Part shown: piece by piece, positions 48,771 through 59,409 of the stretch
Layout of the letters: the number at the start of each line of letters is the position of its first letter
How positions within the stretch are numbered: the first letter of the stretch is position 1
Assembly (NCBI GenBank): GCA_016165875.1
Contig: JABBOT010000080.1
Location: forward strand, 5,376,759 to 5,440,758
Origin: Acanthopleura granulata
Lineage: Eukaryota > Mollusca > Polyplacophora > Chitonida > Chitonidae
DNA: 64,000 nt
Direction of reading: 5' to 3'
The notes under the pieces: generated by a model
Seen by the model: only the letters and a program-made list of their open reading frames with translations
What the model was told of the DNA's origin: nothing
Database searches by the model: none
Made by a program: the position numbers and the translations under genes

Positions 48771-49365
48771 GAGCCAACTATTGTTATTAGTGTAATCAGT
48801 TAGCAGAGATACAGATAAATAGTGCAAAGTGATTACCTGTGGTGTCTTTACAAACTTTATCTTATACGAAGTCGGATTGCTCGATTCCGGGGAAGCCCGG
48901 TTACTTAGAGTGAAATGATCTTTGAGTGTTTAACCGGTTACCAATTGCAGGTGGAAATGGGGTGCCATTGAGCTCCACAGACCTGTCCAGTCTCTATAAG
49001 GCGCCCCATTTCGCGTATAAGAAGAATAACCGACTTATGCTGTCGCGTCATTGCCTCTGTTGGTTTGCAAGGTGAGCCTAATGTCCATAACAGCTCGCTA
49101 AAGTTCATTTTGATGTTAGGTCCTCCTCTGCTTTAGAAAATAGCTATTTTGTTGTCCATTAAACACGGATGTGCTGGGCACATGAACACAGATTCAATCA
49201 AATTTAATTTTAACTTCACAATACCGATTTGGCAGAACGACGACATCATACATTAGTGAAGTGTGTCCCGATTGACCAGGCAAAGTTACCTTCGTTTTGG
49301 TTGTAAAATAGCGCAATGGTTCTGGTAGCTCGTTCAGAAGCGCCCCTCCTTTTTTTCTATTCCAG
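48770..49365 (+). repeat. Unit block before exon Z (U3)
   Basis: Matches 55660-56040 in U4 (ggttacttagagtgaaatga against ggttgcttaggatgaaatga) and the reverse complement of 1900-2330 and 8210-8560. This block ties the inverted and direct copies together. Confidence 0.8.
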
Positions 49366-49531
49366 AGAATCGGTTATTGATATATCAATAAACGGCAATC
49401 ACTGTTTCGACATTGGAGGCCCGGTCTCACCGGTCATCGTGAATGAGAGACTTGTCAACCCATCCATCTTAACCCAAATGATAATGGTAAACTCTGTAAT
49501 TCTGGGGGACGTCTGTATTGTTGTTCAGTAA
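49366..49531 (+). pseudogene. Exon Z remnant (U3), open frame
   Basis: After ttttttctattccag an open frame runs SVIDISINGNHCFDIGG, PVIVNERLVNPSILTQMIMV, SVILGDVCIVVQ and stops. Copy B (1898-1783, -) and U4 (56128-56250) share ING..(R/C)(L/F).IGDWL and P.(L/I)VN.R.VN. This is the only copy without an internal stop. Function unknown. Confidence 0.45.
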
Positions 49532-49635
49532 TAACAACCCTCATGATTTAATAACATGTATTAGAACACTCCTATAGAGCTGAGTGCTAAACTTCTGTCT
49601 CGGAAATTCCAAAGGAGAACGCAGGTCGTTTAGTG

Positions 49636-50142
49636 TTAAAGGGAAAGACCTCGTAAAAATGAACTTATGGTGAATGAAAAGACCATTAAAAACTGTATCT
49701 GAAAATACCTTCATTGAAACTGTAGATTTCTTTTACACCCAGATGAACGCAGTCAACTGTTTTCATTGTGTGGTGGATTTTATGGAACATATTGATGATG
49801 TGATTCACTAGTAACGTCTCGCCGACTTTTCTATGGCCCTCTAAAGCAGAAATTTAACGTCATATTGGCGTTTTCATACACAGGTAAACATTCTATGAGT
49901 ACTCTTCACAAGAAGTGTATTCAAAGGTGAATATATAATGGTGCACACAAAATTGTGTGACGTCACTGGTGAACCATATCATCAAAATAGTCCGTAAAAC
50001 CCACCATACAATCACAACATTTACCTGCGTTTATTTTGGTAAAAAAAGAGTCTAAAAAACTGAGTGAAGATATTTTCAGATACAATATTTAATGGTCTTT
50101 TCGCTCAGCATAAGTTCATTTTTATGATTTCTTTCCCTTTAA
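49636..50142. mobile_element. MITE with TTAA target duplication
   Basis: TTAA at 49636-49639 and 50139-50142 flanks inverted arms 49640-49707 and 50071-50138, which match at 60 of 68 positions (outer end AGGGAAAGA); weaker pairing continues inward. The unit paralogue U4 has a single TTAA at 56354-56357 in matching flanks (ggtggtttgatcttaaac), the empty site. There is no transposase inside, so it is non-autonomous. TTAA suggests piggyBac-like mobilisation, but the ends are not the usual piggyBac CCY. Confidence 0.93.
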
Positions 50143-50449
50143 GCGGAAACGTACCGGGTTTAGTCATGTGCTCGTCATGCGTTGACTGAATTATTAATAG
50201 TGTTGCATTAAGCCATAATTGTCCATTCACTCGAAATTAGACGTTCCAGTAGTATTCTAAATTATAAACAAAAAATTAAATTCACGACTTCACACTTGTT
50301 AAAAATGGCTGTTAGCCCACGTAATTTGCCTTAATAATGTAATTAAGATGTGATTAAAGTGAATTTTTATGTAACTCAACGGACTGAAATTGCGAGCATC
50401 TTTTCATTGGCAGCATTTCGAGTTTGTAATTTCTCATATTTTCTGGATC

Positions 50450-51030
50450 AATAACTATATTTCAGTCTTAAAACCATCTATACTTTCTGCGTTGCACATG
50501 ATATTGGGATAAATATTTTTAGGTCTTGCTTTTGAAGTTGTTCATTTGGCTTAGGTGCATTAGTGTTCCTCGCATCAAAGGTAATGACAGCAATAATGGC
50601 TACAAAATTCCTGACATAAAGGAGAGTAAAACCAATAATAAATAATACATGGCGTATACATTAGACAATGATAGCACTGTACACATGATATACGTTCAGT
50701 ACAGGTTTAGGGTTTATAAGCCTTCGAATGCAAACTAGGCGTGTCTCAGTTCTTTTGGGTGGATTTGCGAACAATTATTAACACTTAAAGCAACCGAATT
50801 CAAATATTCCATTTTACCGCTAAAAACCACATGAAATTCTCCCAAGGTAATAATCGAGAAATATGTTTATATGTGGTATACGTTTGAATCTTTTGTAATT
50901 CCTCATGTCCCAATTTTTTAAACAATAGCGGCAGGCGAAGCGGAAAGACATCCGTCAAACGTAAATGGTAAGGCGGCGTATCTCTACAGCCAGTGTCGTG
51001 ATGACAATTGCCTCTGAAAGAATTTAAAAC
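50450..51030. other. Anonymous spacer between U3 and U4
   Basis: No gene. The last part (51040-51110, ttctgaaactaa..gtgact) resembles 37270-37330 and probably marks the start of U4. Confidence 0.4.
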
Positions 51031-51348
51031 TTGTGTGTAAAAGGGGGTTCTGAAACTAATTGTGACTAGAGTTAGGCCCCATAACGCTGTAGCCATCTTC
51101 GTTCCTTAGCTCATTCAGTGGCCGGCGGCCTTGTACAGTGGATAACGAGTCTTCCATCACGATAATCTACCATCATTCGTTACAAACGCCACAACACTGT
51201 GAAATCTAATGTGTCCCTATTTACATTCATTATTTCACCGTTTTAATAACGAAATTTGAACGAGGCAATCCACTAAATTTCCACTTGATAATACAGAAAG
51301 AGAGAGGGTTTTGCACCTCCCAGGTTATTTATGTCGCCCTGGCCTCTG

Positions 51349-51372
51349 TCTCTATATATCGATATATAGAGA
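51349..51372. promoter_or_regulatory. 24-bp perfect palindrome in the conserved upstream block
   Basis: The left half is tctctatatatc and the right half gatatatagaga, followed at once by the conserved aaaacctcggtgcc. U2 and U3 have only tctatgtata-like and tctgtatatg-like sequence here. A TATA-like or protein-binding site is possible, but the palindrome is specific to U4. Confidence 0.35.
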
Positions 51373-51924
51373 AAAACCTCGGTGCCAGATATTTGAAGAT
51401 TACCTTCACATCAGCTATGTTCTAGTCATTACAAACAGATGACGTGACAAGGGTGTTGTGAAGATGACGATCGGAGTGTTGGGGACGTATTTGCAATAAA
51501 TAATACCGAGTCATTTTGCACATAAAATATTACTTTTCCATTTTAACCAGCGGAATTTCACCTCGGTTTACCTCCAAGGAGTTAATAATCATTTTACGAA
51601 GGCAGAGTTTTTGGTGATTCGGTCTTTTACCGCATTCCTTTATCCCATTTAATACAACGTGCATTAAATGTATTTCTCCACGATGGGCCTATTCGATTTT
51701 TGAGCCATTGTATGGATTAGAACATACTAACTGTGGAGTTTCATGTATATGAGATTAACATTCCGTGGCATCGGTGAAAGAATCTGGCTCTCTTTTGACA
51801 TGTAATCCATTGAGGACAGTACATGCACTGCAGCATCTCATCAGTGTTAAAGCAGTACAGTTTTATGATCGGTCACGCGTGGTTCATACATATCACCGTC
51901 TCCCTCCCCAAAATGGGAGGAAGA

Positions 51925-52340
51925 TTGAAAATATTCTTAAGTACCATTAAAACAGAGTTTTCAAACTCAGTTTGCGTCCTTATACGGGAAATTTTGTATG
52001 AATCATCAAGACGTTCCGCCGATTTCCACCTTCCATATGCATACATATTTTTTCATGGAGCTGAGTTACAGTACAAGCAGAGCTTTAAAAAAGTGTATTA
52101 ATAAATTTTGCTTTAGGATTAAATGGAAAAAGAAGGTCTTATACTCCATTAGTAAAATTTGTCTTGGGGTGCATATCTCTTGCTGCTTGATGCATTATTT
52201 ATTAAAGTCTGTCAAACACATGACCAGGTACAATTATTCCTTAAAAGACATCTTTAATGTCTTATCCTTTAAGCTCTCCGATTTCAGAAAAAATACGTCG
52301 CAGCTGAGGGTTAAAATCTTGAACATGGATGTAAAAAGAG
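51925..52340 (+). pseudogene. Exon remnants of the unit gene (U4)
   Basis: One frame gives STIKTEFSNSVCVLIREILY, another gives KKCINKF, and LVKFVLGC then KSVKHMTRYNYSLKDI and QLRVKILNMDV lead to the donor gtaaattaatgtgttt at 52341. At least two frame changes are needed. The 220-codon ORF 51998-52660 follows one of these frames and then reads through the donor, so it is not the gene. Confidence 0.45.
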
Positions 52341-52415
52341 GTAAATTAATGTGTTTACATGTTTATACTTGTCTAACTGTCAATTCATTACAAGCAGATA
52401 ACTTTTTTGTACAAC

Positions 52416-52494
52416 GAAAAAATCCAAGAAAACATTCGCAACCACAGCGAAGGATTTATCTTGTCAAATCACTCACATTTTCGCGATGCATTGA
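52416..52494 (+). pseudogene. Terminal exon remnant (U4)
   Basis: The frame reads KKSKKTFATTAKDLSCQITH, then IFAMH and TGA at 52492, with the same stop position as in U1 and U3. Downstream ttttatgccctgaagcag is shared with U3. Confidence 0.5.
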
Positions 52495-53226
52495 TTTTTA
52501 TGCCCTGAAGCAGATCGCCGCAAATCTCACCAAACACGCCTTCTCGTTACATACTGCACTATATACAGAACGTGAAATCATTTCCTTTGGTTTGTTGATA
52601 CGCGTAAGAGGTACATGGCAGCTGGTCATAGGAGTGATCTGTCATGGTTGTTATCATTGACTGTCATCTTCACACCGTCCCAGTGCGGGTGAGCTGATTT
52701 AAGACGACGCAGTACCTTGAACGTTAATAGGATCGTGAATAATGCGGCGTTTGCAGAAAGGTTACTAAGGTTTGCTGTCTTAAACCTAGTTTTTATGTGA
52801 CAATAAATTCAATTTTACCAATAGCGGAAATGGTTTTCTTGTAATGCCTCTATTGTTGCCTATCATTTAGTGCCACTAGTACGTGTACACCACAAACACT
52901 CAAAGCCATCCGACCAATCTAAAACTCTTGCGAATGGTAGAGAACAAATGAAGCCAACGTGAGGTGTTAGAGGCCTAGTTGGCATTGCCAGACGTTGGTC
53001 TCGGCATTTATCACGCTGATTATATCTCCTGCGATTTACAGAAAAGTAGATGCCGTGATGTCACTTATTCGGTTTATATCGGCGATTTTCTTGGACAGCA
53101 AAGCGTCTCAAATGTGCGATACTAGGTCGTCATTTAATATACCACACTTAACCTAGATTGACTACAAAGGTTCCCTTTCATCAGAGCCATATATAATGCT
53201 GATAAATAATGTTTATCTGATGTTTT

Positions 53227-53485
53227 GGAGCCTTGGTGGCTCAGTCGGTTAGTGCTCCAGCGCAACGCAATGACCCAGAAGTCTCCCACCCATGCGGTCG
53301 CTGTGAGTTTAAGTCCAGCTCATGCTGGCACCTTTCCGGACGTACGTGGGAAGGTCTGCCAGTAGCCTGCGGATGGTCGTGGGTTCTCCACGGCCTCTTC
53401 CCGATTCCCTCTCACCATAATGCTGTTCGTAAGTGAAATATTCCTGAGTGCGGCGTAAAACACCAATCAAAGAAATATATCTAAT
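53227..53485 (+). mobile_element. SINE1, near full length
   Basis: A-box-like tggctcagtcggttagtgc, B-box-like gagtttaagtcc, body and gtgcggcgtaaaacacca. Part of the segment before the 3' core is deleted (atgctgttcgtaagtg). Flanks atctgatg and atctaatg may be an eroded duplication. Confidence 0.9.
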
Positions 53486-54184
53486 GGTCTACTTAGTGAT
53501 GCCAACATCTATATTGTGCCAGAATCTGTCCTGATGTCAGTTGTTATTTAACACGTGTTTATGGCACTCTGGTAAAGGTGACATATCAACAAATGGGAGA
53601 TATACAGAGAAACGTAATTAATAAATTCTGGCTATGCAAGTAGCCATTTTTAAATCTGTAAGATTTGCTGTCTTCGACATGGTGATCATGTTGTCAAGTC
53701 AATGCAGTAAATGAAACTATACGCCAGATGTCGACTGAACTCATTCTGTCTTTCACTCACTTGGTGCGGGTTCAAATTTAATTTGTGCATTCTCGCATTT
53801 TAACTGTTCGTGTGGCCATGGTGACGATAGGCGATCGATGTACTGTGGTCGTTTGCTCAAGACCACGCACCATTCGCCAATGTGCTGTTCATACCTGTAC
53901 ATGACATGTGGAAAACCTTGTCAGTAACTTGCCAAAGGTCTGTCGTTTATACTCGGCACTCCTTTTTCCTCCAGCTATGTCATTAAGCGCCACTTTATAA
54001 GTAAAATTGTATTCAAGATATTCATGAGATTATAATAGCCTGACGATTAAAACTTACCCAACAAATTAGGCACAGATGACAAAGAGAAAACAATGGAATT
54101 GCTACTGGTCCAACAGCCAATGCAAAGTAGATTCCGGGAATTGGCCTGCCTTGATGTCCATTGGTCAATAGCACTTATTTAGGG

Positions 54185-54342
54185 CCTGTAGGAAACCCAC
54201 GGACATCTTCAGGTTGCTGATGGACCTTCCCACACACGGCCGGCGAGGAATACAGCATAAGCTTAAACTCACAGCGACTCAGTCACCTGGGTCATCACCC
54301 CGCGCCGGCGCGCTTACCCCCTAGGCCATGGAGGCCCCTGGT
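54185..54342 (-). mobile_element. SINE1, lacking the 3' part
   Basis: From ggaaacccacggacatcttc to the head complement ccatggaggcccc. The tail and the gtactcaag core are missing. Confidence 0.85.
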
Positions 54343-54389
54343 CCATAGTAAAATGCGCTATAAAACTAATAGGCAGAAATGTTATGACA

Positions 54390-54501
54390 CATTATTGCAT
54401 GGATGGACAAGACAATGGGTGGATGGACAAGACAATGTTTCGATGACAGGAAAGCCAGGACCCAAAGTGGATAAAGGGACGGGGAAGAACTGTTAATTTG
54501 G
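54390..54501 (+). pseudogene. Exon W remnant (U4)
   Basis: The frame reads WVDGQDNVSMTGKPGPKVDK, then GTGKNC and a stop next to the donor gtaattaata. It matches MDGDNDWVTGKAGPYVDR of copy B. atggatggacaagacaatg occurs twice in tandem here, a small internal duplication. Confidence 0.45.
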
Positions 54502-55474
54502 GTAATTAATAGAGAACATCGCTGACGGTGACTAGCGATGATGATCAGGAAGGGTAACATGCTGAGGTCGGTGATCTACTGCGTATATTTTAAACCACAC
54601 TTATATTGTTGTTTGTCGGCAGATATAGCCCTCTATACATGTAGTAGAGTCTTCCTTGGGTCTAGCGTCAGCGATGTTGTGTCAATCGACTGGATCACTT
54701 GGGGCATCGTACAAGGAATTTCCGTTTGTTGTATTTAGACTTCTATTTATTGACTTAACCTCATGAGTGTCGTTTGAAGGCATACTGAAATCGAGGATCT
54801 CCAACGAATGATTCTGTAGAATCCAGTTTATTAAACGAGAGTTAAAAAAATTCGTTTGTCTCGAGCCTTTGACGAGAAACAAACAAAACACACAAGAGGG
54901 TTCAAATTTAGAACTGCATATCAACACAAGTTTGGTAACGGTTTTCAAACAGCCCACGAGCAACGTTAGTCAGTCACAGGAAGACAAGAGGTCACAGGAG
55001 CAACTACTAAACATGTGGCTCGAGAAGAGTGCGAGGTGTGTAAGAACGCATCTGAAATGGCGATACATGTATGCATACCCGGCAAGAAAATTAAAGAATT
55101 TTAACAGGAATGTCATTCTTACGCCGTAAGAGATTAAAACTGATCATGCAATCTCCAAATTCTCAAAAGCTGCCGTCTATATATCTTCCGGGAATTTGCA
55201 CTCAACGCAAACGAAATAAGTACGTAGTGAAACAAAGTGGTTCGGCGTGTCTGTAGCTTTTGACTGGCTATTTTGTATCAATGAACGGTCGATAGCCGAT
55301 CAAGAAAAAGTCAACATTGTTGACAAAAGAGTCCATACTATTTTTATGCCACTCTCTTTATGTCATGTTCTGAACCACATTTATGGACTAATAAGTGTTT
55401 ACTGAATAACGGCGAAAACGTCTTATAGTCAATGTGGGAAGAAGGGTGATGTCTCTTGAGTTGCTTGAGTTGAG

Positions 55475-55555
55475 CGGATGAAGGAATGATTACGGCTTAA
55501 CGCCTCCCGGGAATATTTCACTCATATCGTGGGGAGGACATTTAAAAGCAGAAGA
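55475..55555 (-). mobile_element. SINE3 3' end (U4)
   Basis: gatgaaggaatgattacgg, then ttaacgcc and tatttcactcatatcgtgg. It is at the same unit position as 43620-43695. Confidence 0.65.
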
Positions 55556-56127
55556 AAGGAACACTTTCAACCAGTTAAAACAAAGAAGCATCAGGGAAAA
55601 TCCAAAAGAAGAACAGTTTCAAAACATATAATCCCGATACGTGTATACAAATGTGTATATGTTTAAAACTCTATCTTAATATTGCCCTAAATATACAAGT
55701 AGGCCAACTGACAAATAGTACAGATGGGGCAGTCCTCTTTAAAGCTCTATTCCCTCCCAAGCCTCTTTGTCCGATGAAACCCGGTTGCTTAGGATGAAAT
55801 GATCTAAGGAGTTTGCAATTGCAGGAGGAAATGAGGTAGCATTGCCATCATAGAGCCCCGCTGGCATGCCTAGTGTCGCTAAACCGCTCTATTTCACGTA
55901 TTAGAAGGAGAATAACTGGCTTATCCCATCGCGTAATTACCAGCATTGCTTTGCAAAGTCAGCCTAATGTGCATGGCAGCTCGCCAAAGTTTACTTTGAC
56001 ATTAAGCCGCCTCTTCTTCAGAATATAGCTCAAACGGACAAAGATTCAGTCGGATTTTCTTCAATTTTTCAATAACGATTTTGGCGAAACGACTACAGAA
56101 TACTTTAATGCGGGGATACTTCAATAT

Positions 56128-56250
56128 ATGGCAATCACCGCCTCGCTATTGGAGACTGGCTATAACCACTTCTCGTCAATGGGAGGTTTGTCAATGATTA
56201 TTGTACCCTCTGCAATTCTGGGAGATGTTTTATTTTCGTTCATTAATAAC
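56128..56250 (+). pseudogene. Exon Z remnant (U4)
   Basis: The frame NGNHRLAIGDWL, stop, PLLVNGRFVN matches copy B best (the stop after DWL is shared). The acceptor seen in U3 and copy B is not preserved. Confidence 0.4.
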
Positions 56251-56569
56251 ATCCGTCGTGGTTTAAACACAGGTATCAACAGTAAATCCCTTTAGGGTTA
56301 CTTGCTAAACCTCATACACTGAAATGCCATGGAATAACGTTGGTGGTTTGATCTTAAACAAAGCGAAATGTTGCTCACCATAAGCTGGTTGAATTGTTGA
56401 TAATGTTGTCTGGCCATATGTGTTCATTCGTTCGATATCAGACGTTCGAGTACTTTTCTAAGCAGTGAATTAACTTCACGACTTTATGCTTGGTAAGAAT
56501 TGGTGATCGCTCATATAGTATACCTTATTAATCTAATTAAGATGTGAATATGTGAACATTATCTGCAAA

Positions 56570-57115
56570 TTACACGAAATGTCTACTTTGGGATTCTTAA
56601 AAAAATTATTTACAGTTTAACACAGGGCATTGAAACAAAATAAGGTCGATTGATCCATTGTCTTGAATATTCACTGGGGTGTGAAGAGAATATATAATTT
56701 CTCTCATCACCTGGCTGGTAATATGACAAAATCATACTTAAGGCATAAACAACCCTGCTGGGAGGGTGATTCGAGCAGCATGTCTGATAGAAATAAGGAG
56801 ACATAGGCTATAACAATAAAGGGATTTGTAATAATTAGCAAAACATATCGGTTCCGTGGTCAAAGCGTAAATCCCAACAGAATAATCTCCACCAAAACTA
56901 AAAATCGAGACGCCGTTTTCATAATATCCTTATACTTCACGCTGCACATTGCTTTCATTAGATGGCATTGTGTGACATTTCGACATGGGATGGTGTTTTA
57001 ACGTCTCCAAGGCCCTGGGATATCAACAAAATTGAAATACATATTAATGTTATTCCGTTGCTGACAACTGAATCTGTCCATTATAATGCCATTTCGGGTC
57101 CAAATGGGAGGCCAT
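56570..57115. other. Anonymous sequence
   Basis: No gene, and no unit block beyond about 56.56 kb. Confidence 0.4.
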
Positions 57116-57362
57116 TGTGTTTATTTATTTATTATTTATTTATTTGGTTGGTGTTTTACGCCGTACTCAAGAATATTTTACCTATAAGACGGCGATCAGC
57201 GTTGTGGTGGGCGGAAACCTGCCAGAGCCCCGGGGCCAACCCACGGCCATCCGCAGGTTGCTGACAGGCCTTCCCACGTAAGGCCGGAGAGGAAGACAGC
57301 AAGAGCTGGGCTTGAATTCACAGCGACCACATTGGTGTGAGGCTTCTGGGTCATTGCGCATT
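57116..57362 (-). mobile_element. SINE1, lacking the 5' end of the head
   Basis: Tail complement, ggtgttttacgccgtactca, body and tgaggcttctgggtcattgc. The A-box part is replaced by unrelated sequence. Confidence 0.9.
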
Positions 57363-57409
57363 GACCATTGCTGGCGACATCTTCTTTGCCCAAAGGGCTG
57401 CATTAGTGT

Positions 57410-59290
57410 TTGAGATGGATAAAATGGTGTAGTGTTACATATTTGTTAGTGTTTTACACCACCAGAATAATTCAATGTAATGGAGTAGATAATTGTGGTT
57501 GAACGCCAAATAGGCAACATTGTAACCATGTCCTGAAAAGAAAAACATGCTAAGAACTAAGAGACTGTAATAGGCTTTCGAATGTCTGAAGTTGAACATG
57601 TTTACAACCAGTTAAATAAAGCATTTCCCAGATGAAACACCAAAATCATGATATGTGCAAAATTCGTGTTTCGATACGTGTTTGTATACATATGTATAAT
57701 GACGTAAGATGAAGTTCAGCATCGCCATCCAGACTTTATCTCTGGTATTCCATTTATATAAGCTGCATTTATGTTGCATTTATTTCAGACACGGAGTACA
57801 ATATCTCGAACAGAATCATGGACACATTTCGAAATTCTTCAGGTTTTTTTTTTGTTAATGGCTCATCGCTGTTTTAGATGCATTATATTGCTTAGTTTTG
57901 TACAAACAATGTATGATACATTATGAACACTATCTGGATTTTACTAACCGTGATCTTGCATCGTGCGGTCTTTACGTACTTTTGGGGGTGGTGGCCTGCG
58001 CTTGTGCCGTGTGGTGTTGGACAGATTGGGATATCACCGGCTGATAAGCCTATACATGTCATTGTGAAGTTGTTCAACTCCAAATCCGCATTTCGCCAGA
58101 GAAGAGGATGAACAAAAACATACTTGTTTACAGCATCCGAAAGACAAACTAGATTGAATCCTTTCGTCAGTAATCATGACGAAGATCGGGACGTGTATCA
58201 CATCTGCAGATCAAGTTACAGGCAGTTTTTATTGCGCAGAACTCATTAAAATTAATCTGTTCCCTTCTTTATCCGTCTTTATACACGGATCAGGACACGT
58301 CTTTTTTAAGCAATCACAGTTGTGTAACAAATCTGTTGACATATAATTCATAGGTAGCCACGGGGCATGCAATGTACAAACAATTATTTAAGAGAATTTT
58401 TAATGGACTAGATGTATTTGATTAGTGTGGAAACGCCACGTTATTATAGAGAGTACTTACTAGAATATACATATCGTGTAAAGGTCTAATCTCGTTTTAT
58501 CTACTGGCTATATATTTTTTAAAATTAACCTTTCCGCTGTGAAAACACGAACTCTGTACATCATTTAAAGGAAAAAGTTCTGTGGAAGCAACCTGTTGTC
58601 ATGTACAATGTTAGAAAAGTCGTGTTTCACCATACTATTAACTCCGGTATTTTTCCTGTGTTTTACCACTACAATCGATTTAGTGGTAAACAGCCATGAT
58701 GGGAGAAACACGTGATCTGTGTAGGGTTCACATACTAATCACACGATGATATGCATGTATGGCCATTATGACCGATATTTTACAGTGAAAACACATTGCA
58801 GCTTATTGCCCTGCCTTTCACCCGTCATTTTACGAAAATGTTTTAACAGTATTGCCAGCAATCGTGAGACGGAAGGGTTTCTGATTTGCTATGAAAAAGC
58901 GTGTACTAAATCATCATTCTGATCCTCTGCTCACCTGAATAAACTCTAAGATGGCAGTCGCTGATGTTTGTGTTAACACCTTAAATGTTGACTTGAGAAA
59001 GCATATCCTTAAGACAACTCCGCAAGTCATTGACCTGAGATCAGCAGGAGATCTTCTTTCCCAGGAGCACGATGAGAAAATCAACCGCCAGTGAGACTGA
59101 TAAGCACCGCAATGCCCATGGGAAATCCCTTTGTACTTTCGCTACCCAGACAGGAGGTCACCGTGAAATGGAATTACTTGTCGGTGGCCAGTATTCTGTT
59201 GGATGTATTTCACTTTATTGTAGGTCTCTCAACTTCTTCCACGTGGTACAACTGGTAGATGTGGGTCATGTTAGGAGGTGTTTACTACTT
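57410..59290. other. Anonymous sequence with one old repeat
   Basis: 58600-58870 is a diverged direct copy of 8810-9060 (gtgtagggttcacata, ttttacagtgaaaacac, agcttattg, attttacgaaaa). No gene is recognised. Confidence 0.5.
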
Positions 59291-59291
59291 C

Positions 59292-59405
59292 ATTTATTTA
59301 TTTATTTGATTGGTGTTGTACGCCATACTCAACACTATTTAACTTATACGGCGGCGGCCAGCATTATGGTTTGAGGAAACAGGGGAAACCCACGATCATC
59401 CACTC
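59292..59405 (-). mobile_element. SINE1 fragment
   Basis: (ttta)n, then gattggtgttgtacgccata, ggcggcggccagcattatgg and gaaacccacgatcatcc. Truncated in the body. Confidence 0.85.
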
Positions 59406-59409
59406 AGTC

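Larger units (their letters stand above)
37100..50450 (+). repeat. Direct unit copy U3, expanded by insertions
   Basis: Block order is 37230-37700 (upstream block), 38225-38530, 38927-39607 (exon-like), 39490-39710, 40205-40250 plus 41226-41400 (split by a solo LTR), 41480-41585, 41840-41960, 42240-42590 (exon W), 43520-43790, then a large interruption with the Crypton remnant and an LTR copy, then 48770-49540 and 50150-50370 (split by a MITE). Every block has a partner in U4 in the same order and strand. Confidence 0.75.
51030..56570 (+). repeat. Direct unit copy U4, most compact
   Basis: Contains every block of the unit in about 5.5 kb: upstream block 51100-51445, 51650-51905, exon-like 51925-52340, terminal exon 52416-52494, AATAAA-block homologue 52600-52770, 52815-52925, 53510-53625, exon W 54390-54501, 55380-55650, 55660-56250, 56355-56560. 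It is interrupted only by two SINE1 copies. It is the best guide to the ancestral layout. Confidence 0.75.

Noticed and set aside
51998..52660. Longest ORF in the window (220 codons) as a gene
   Set aside because: It follows one exon-like frame, reads through the shared splice donor at 52341 and then covers the terminal exon in a different frame from U1 and U3. It lacks known motifs.
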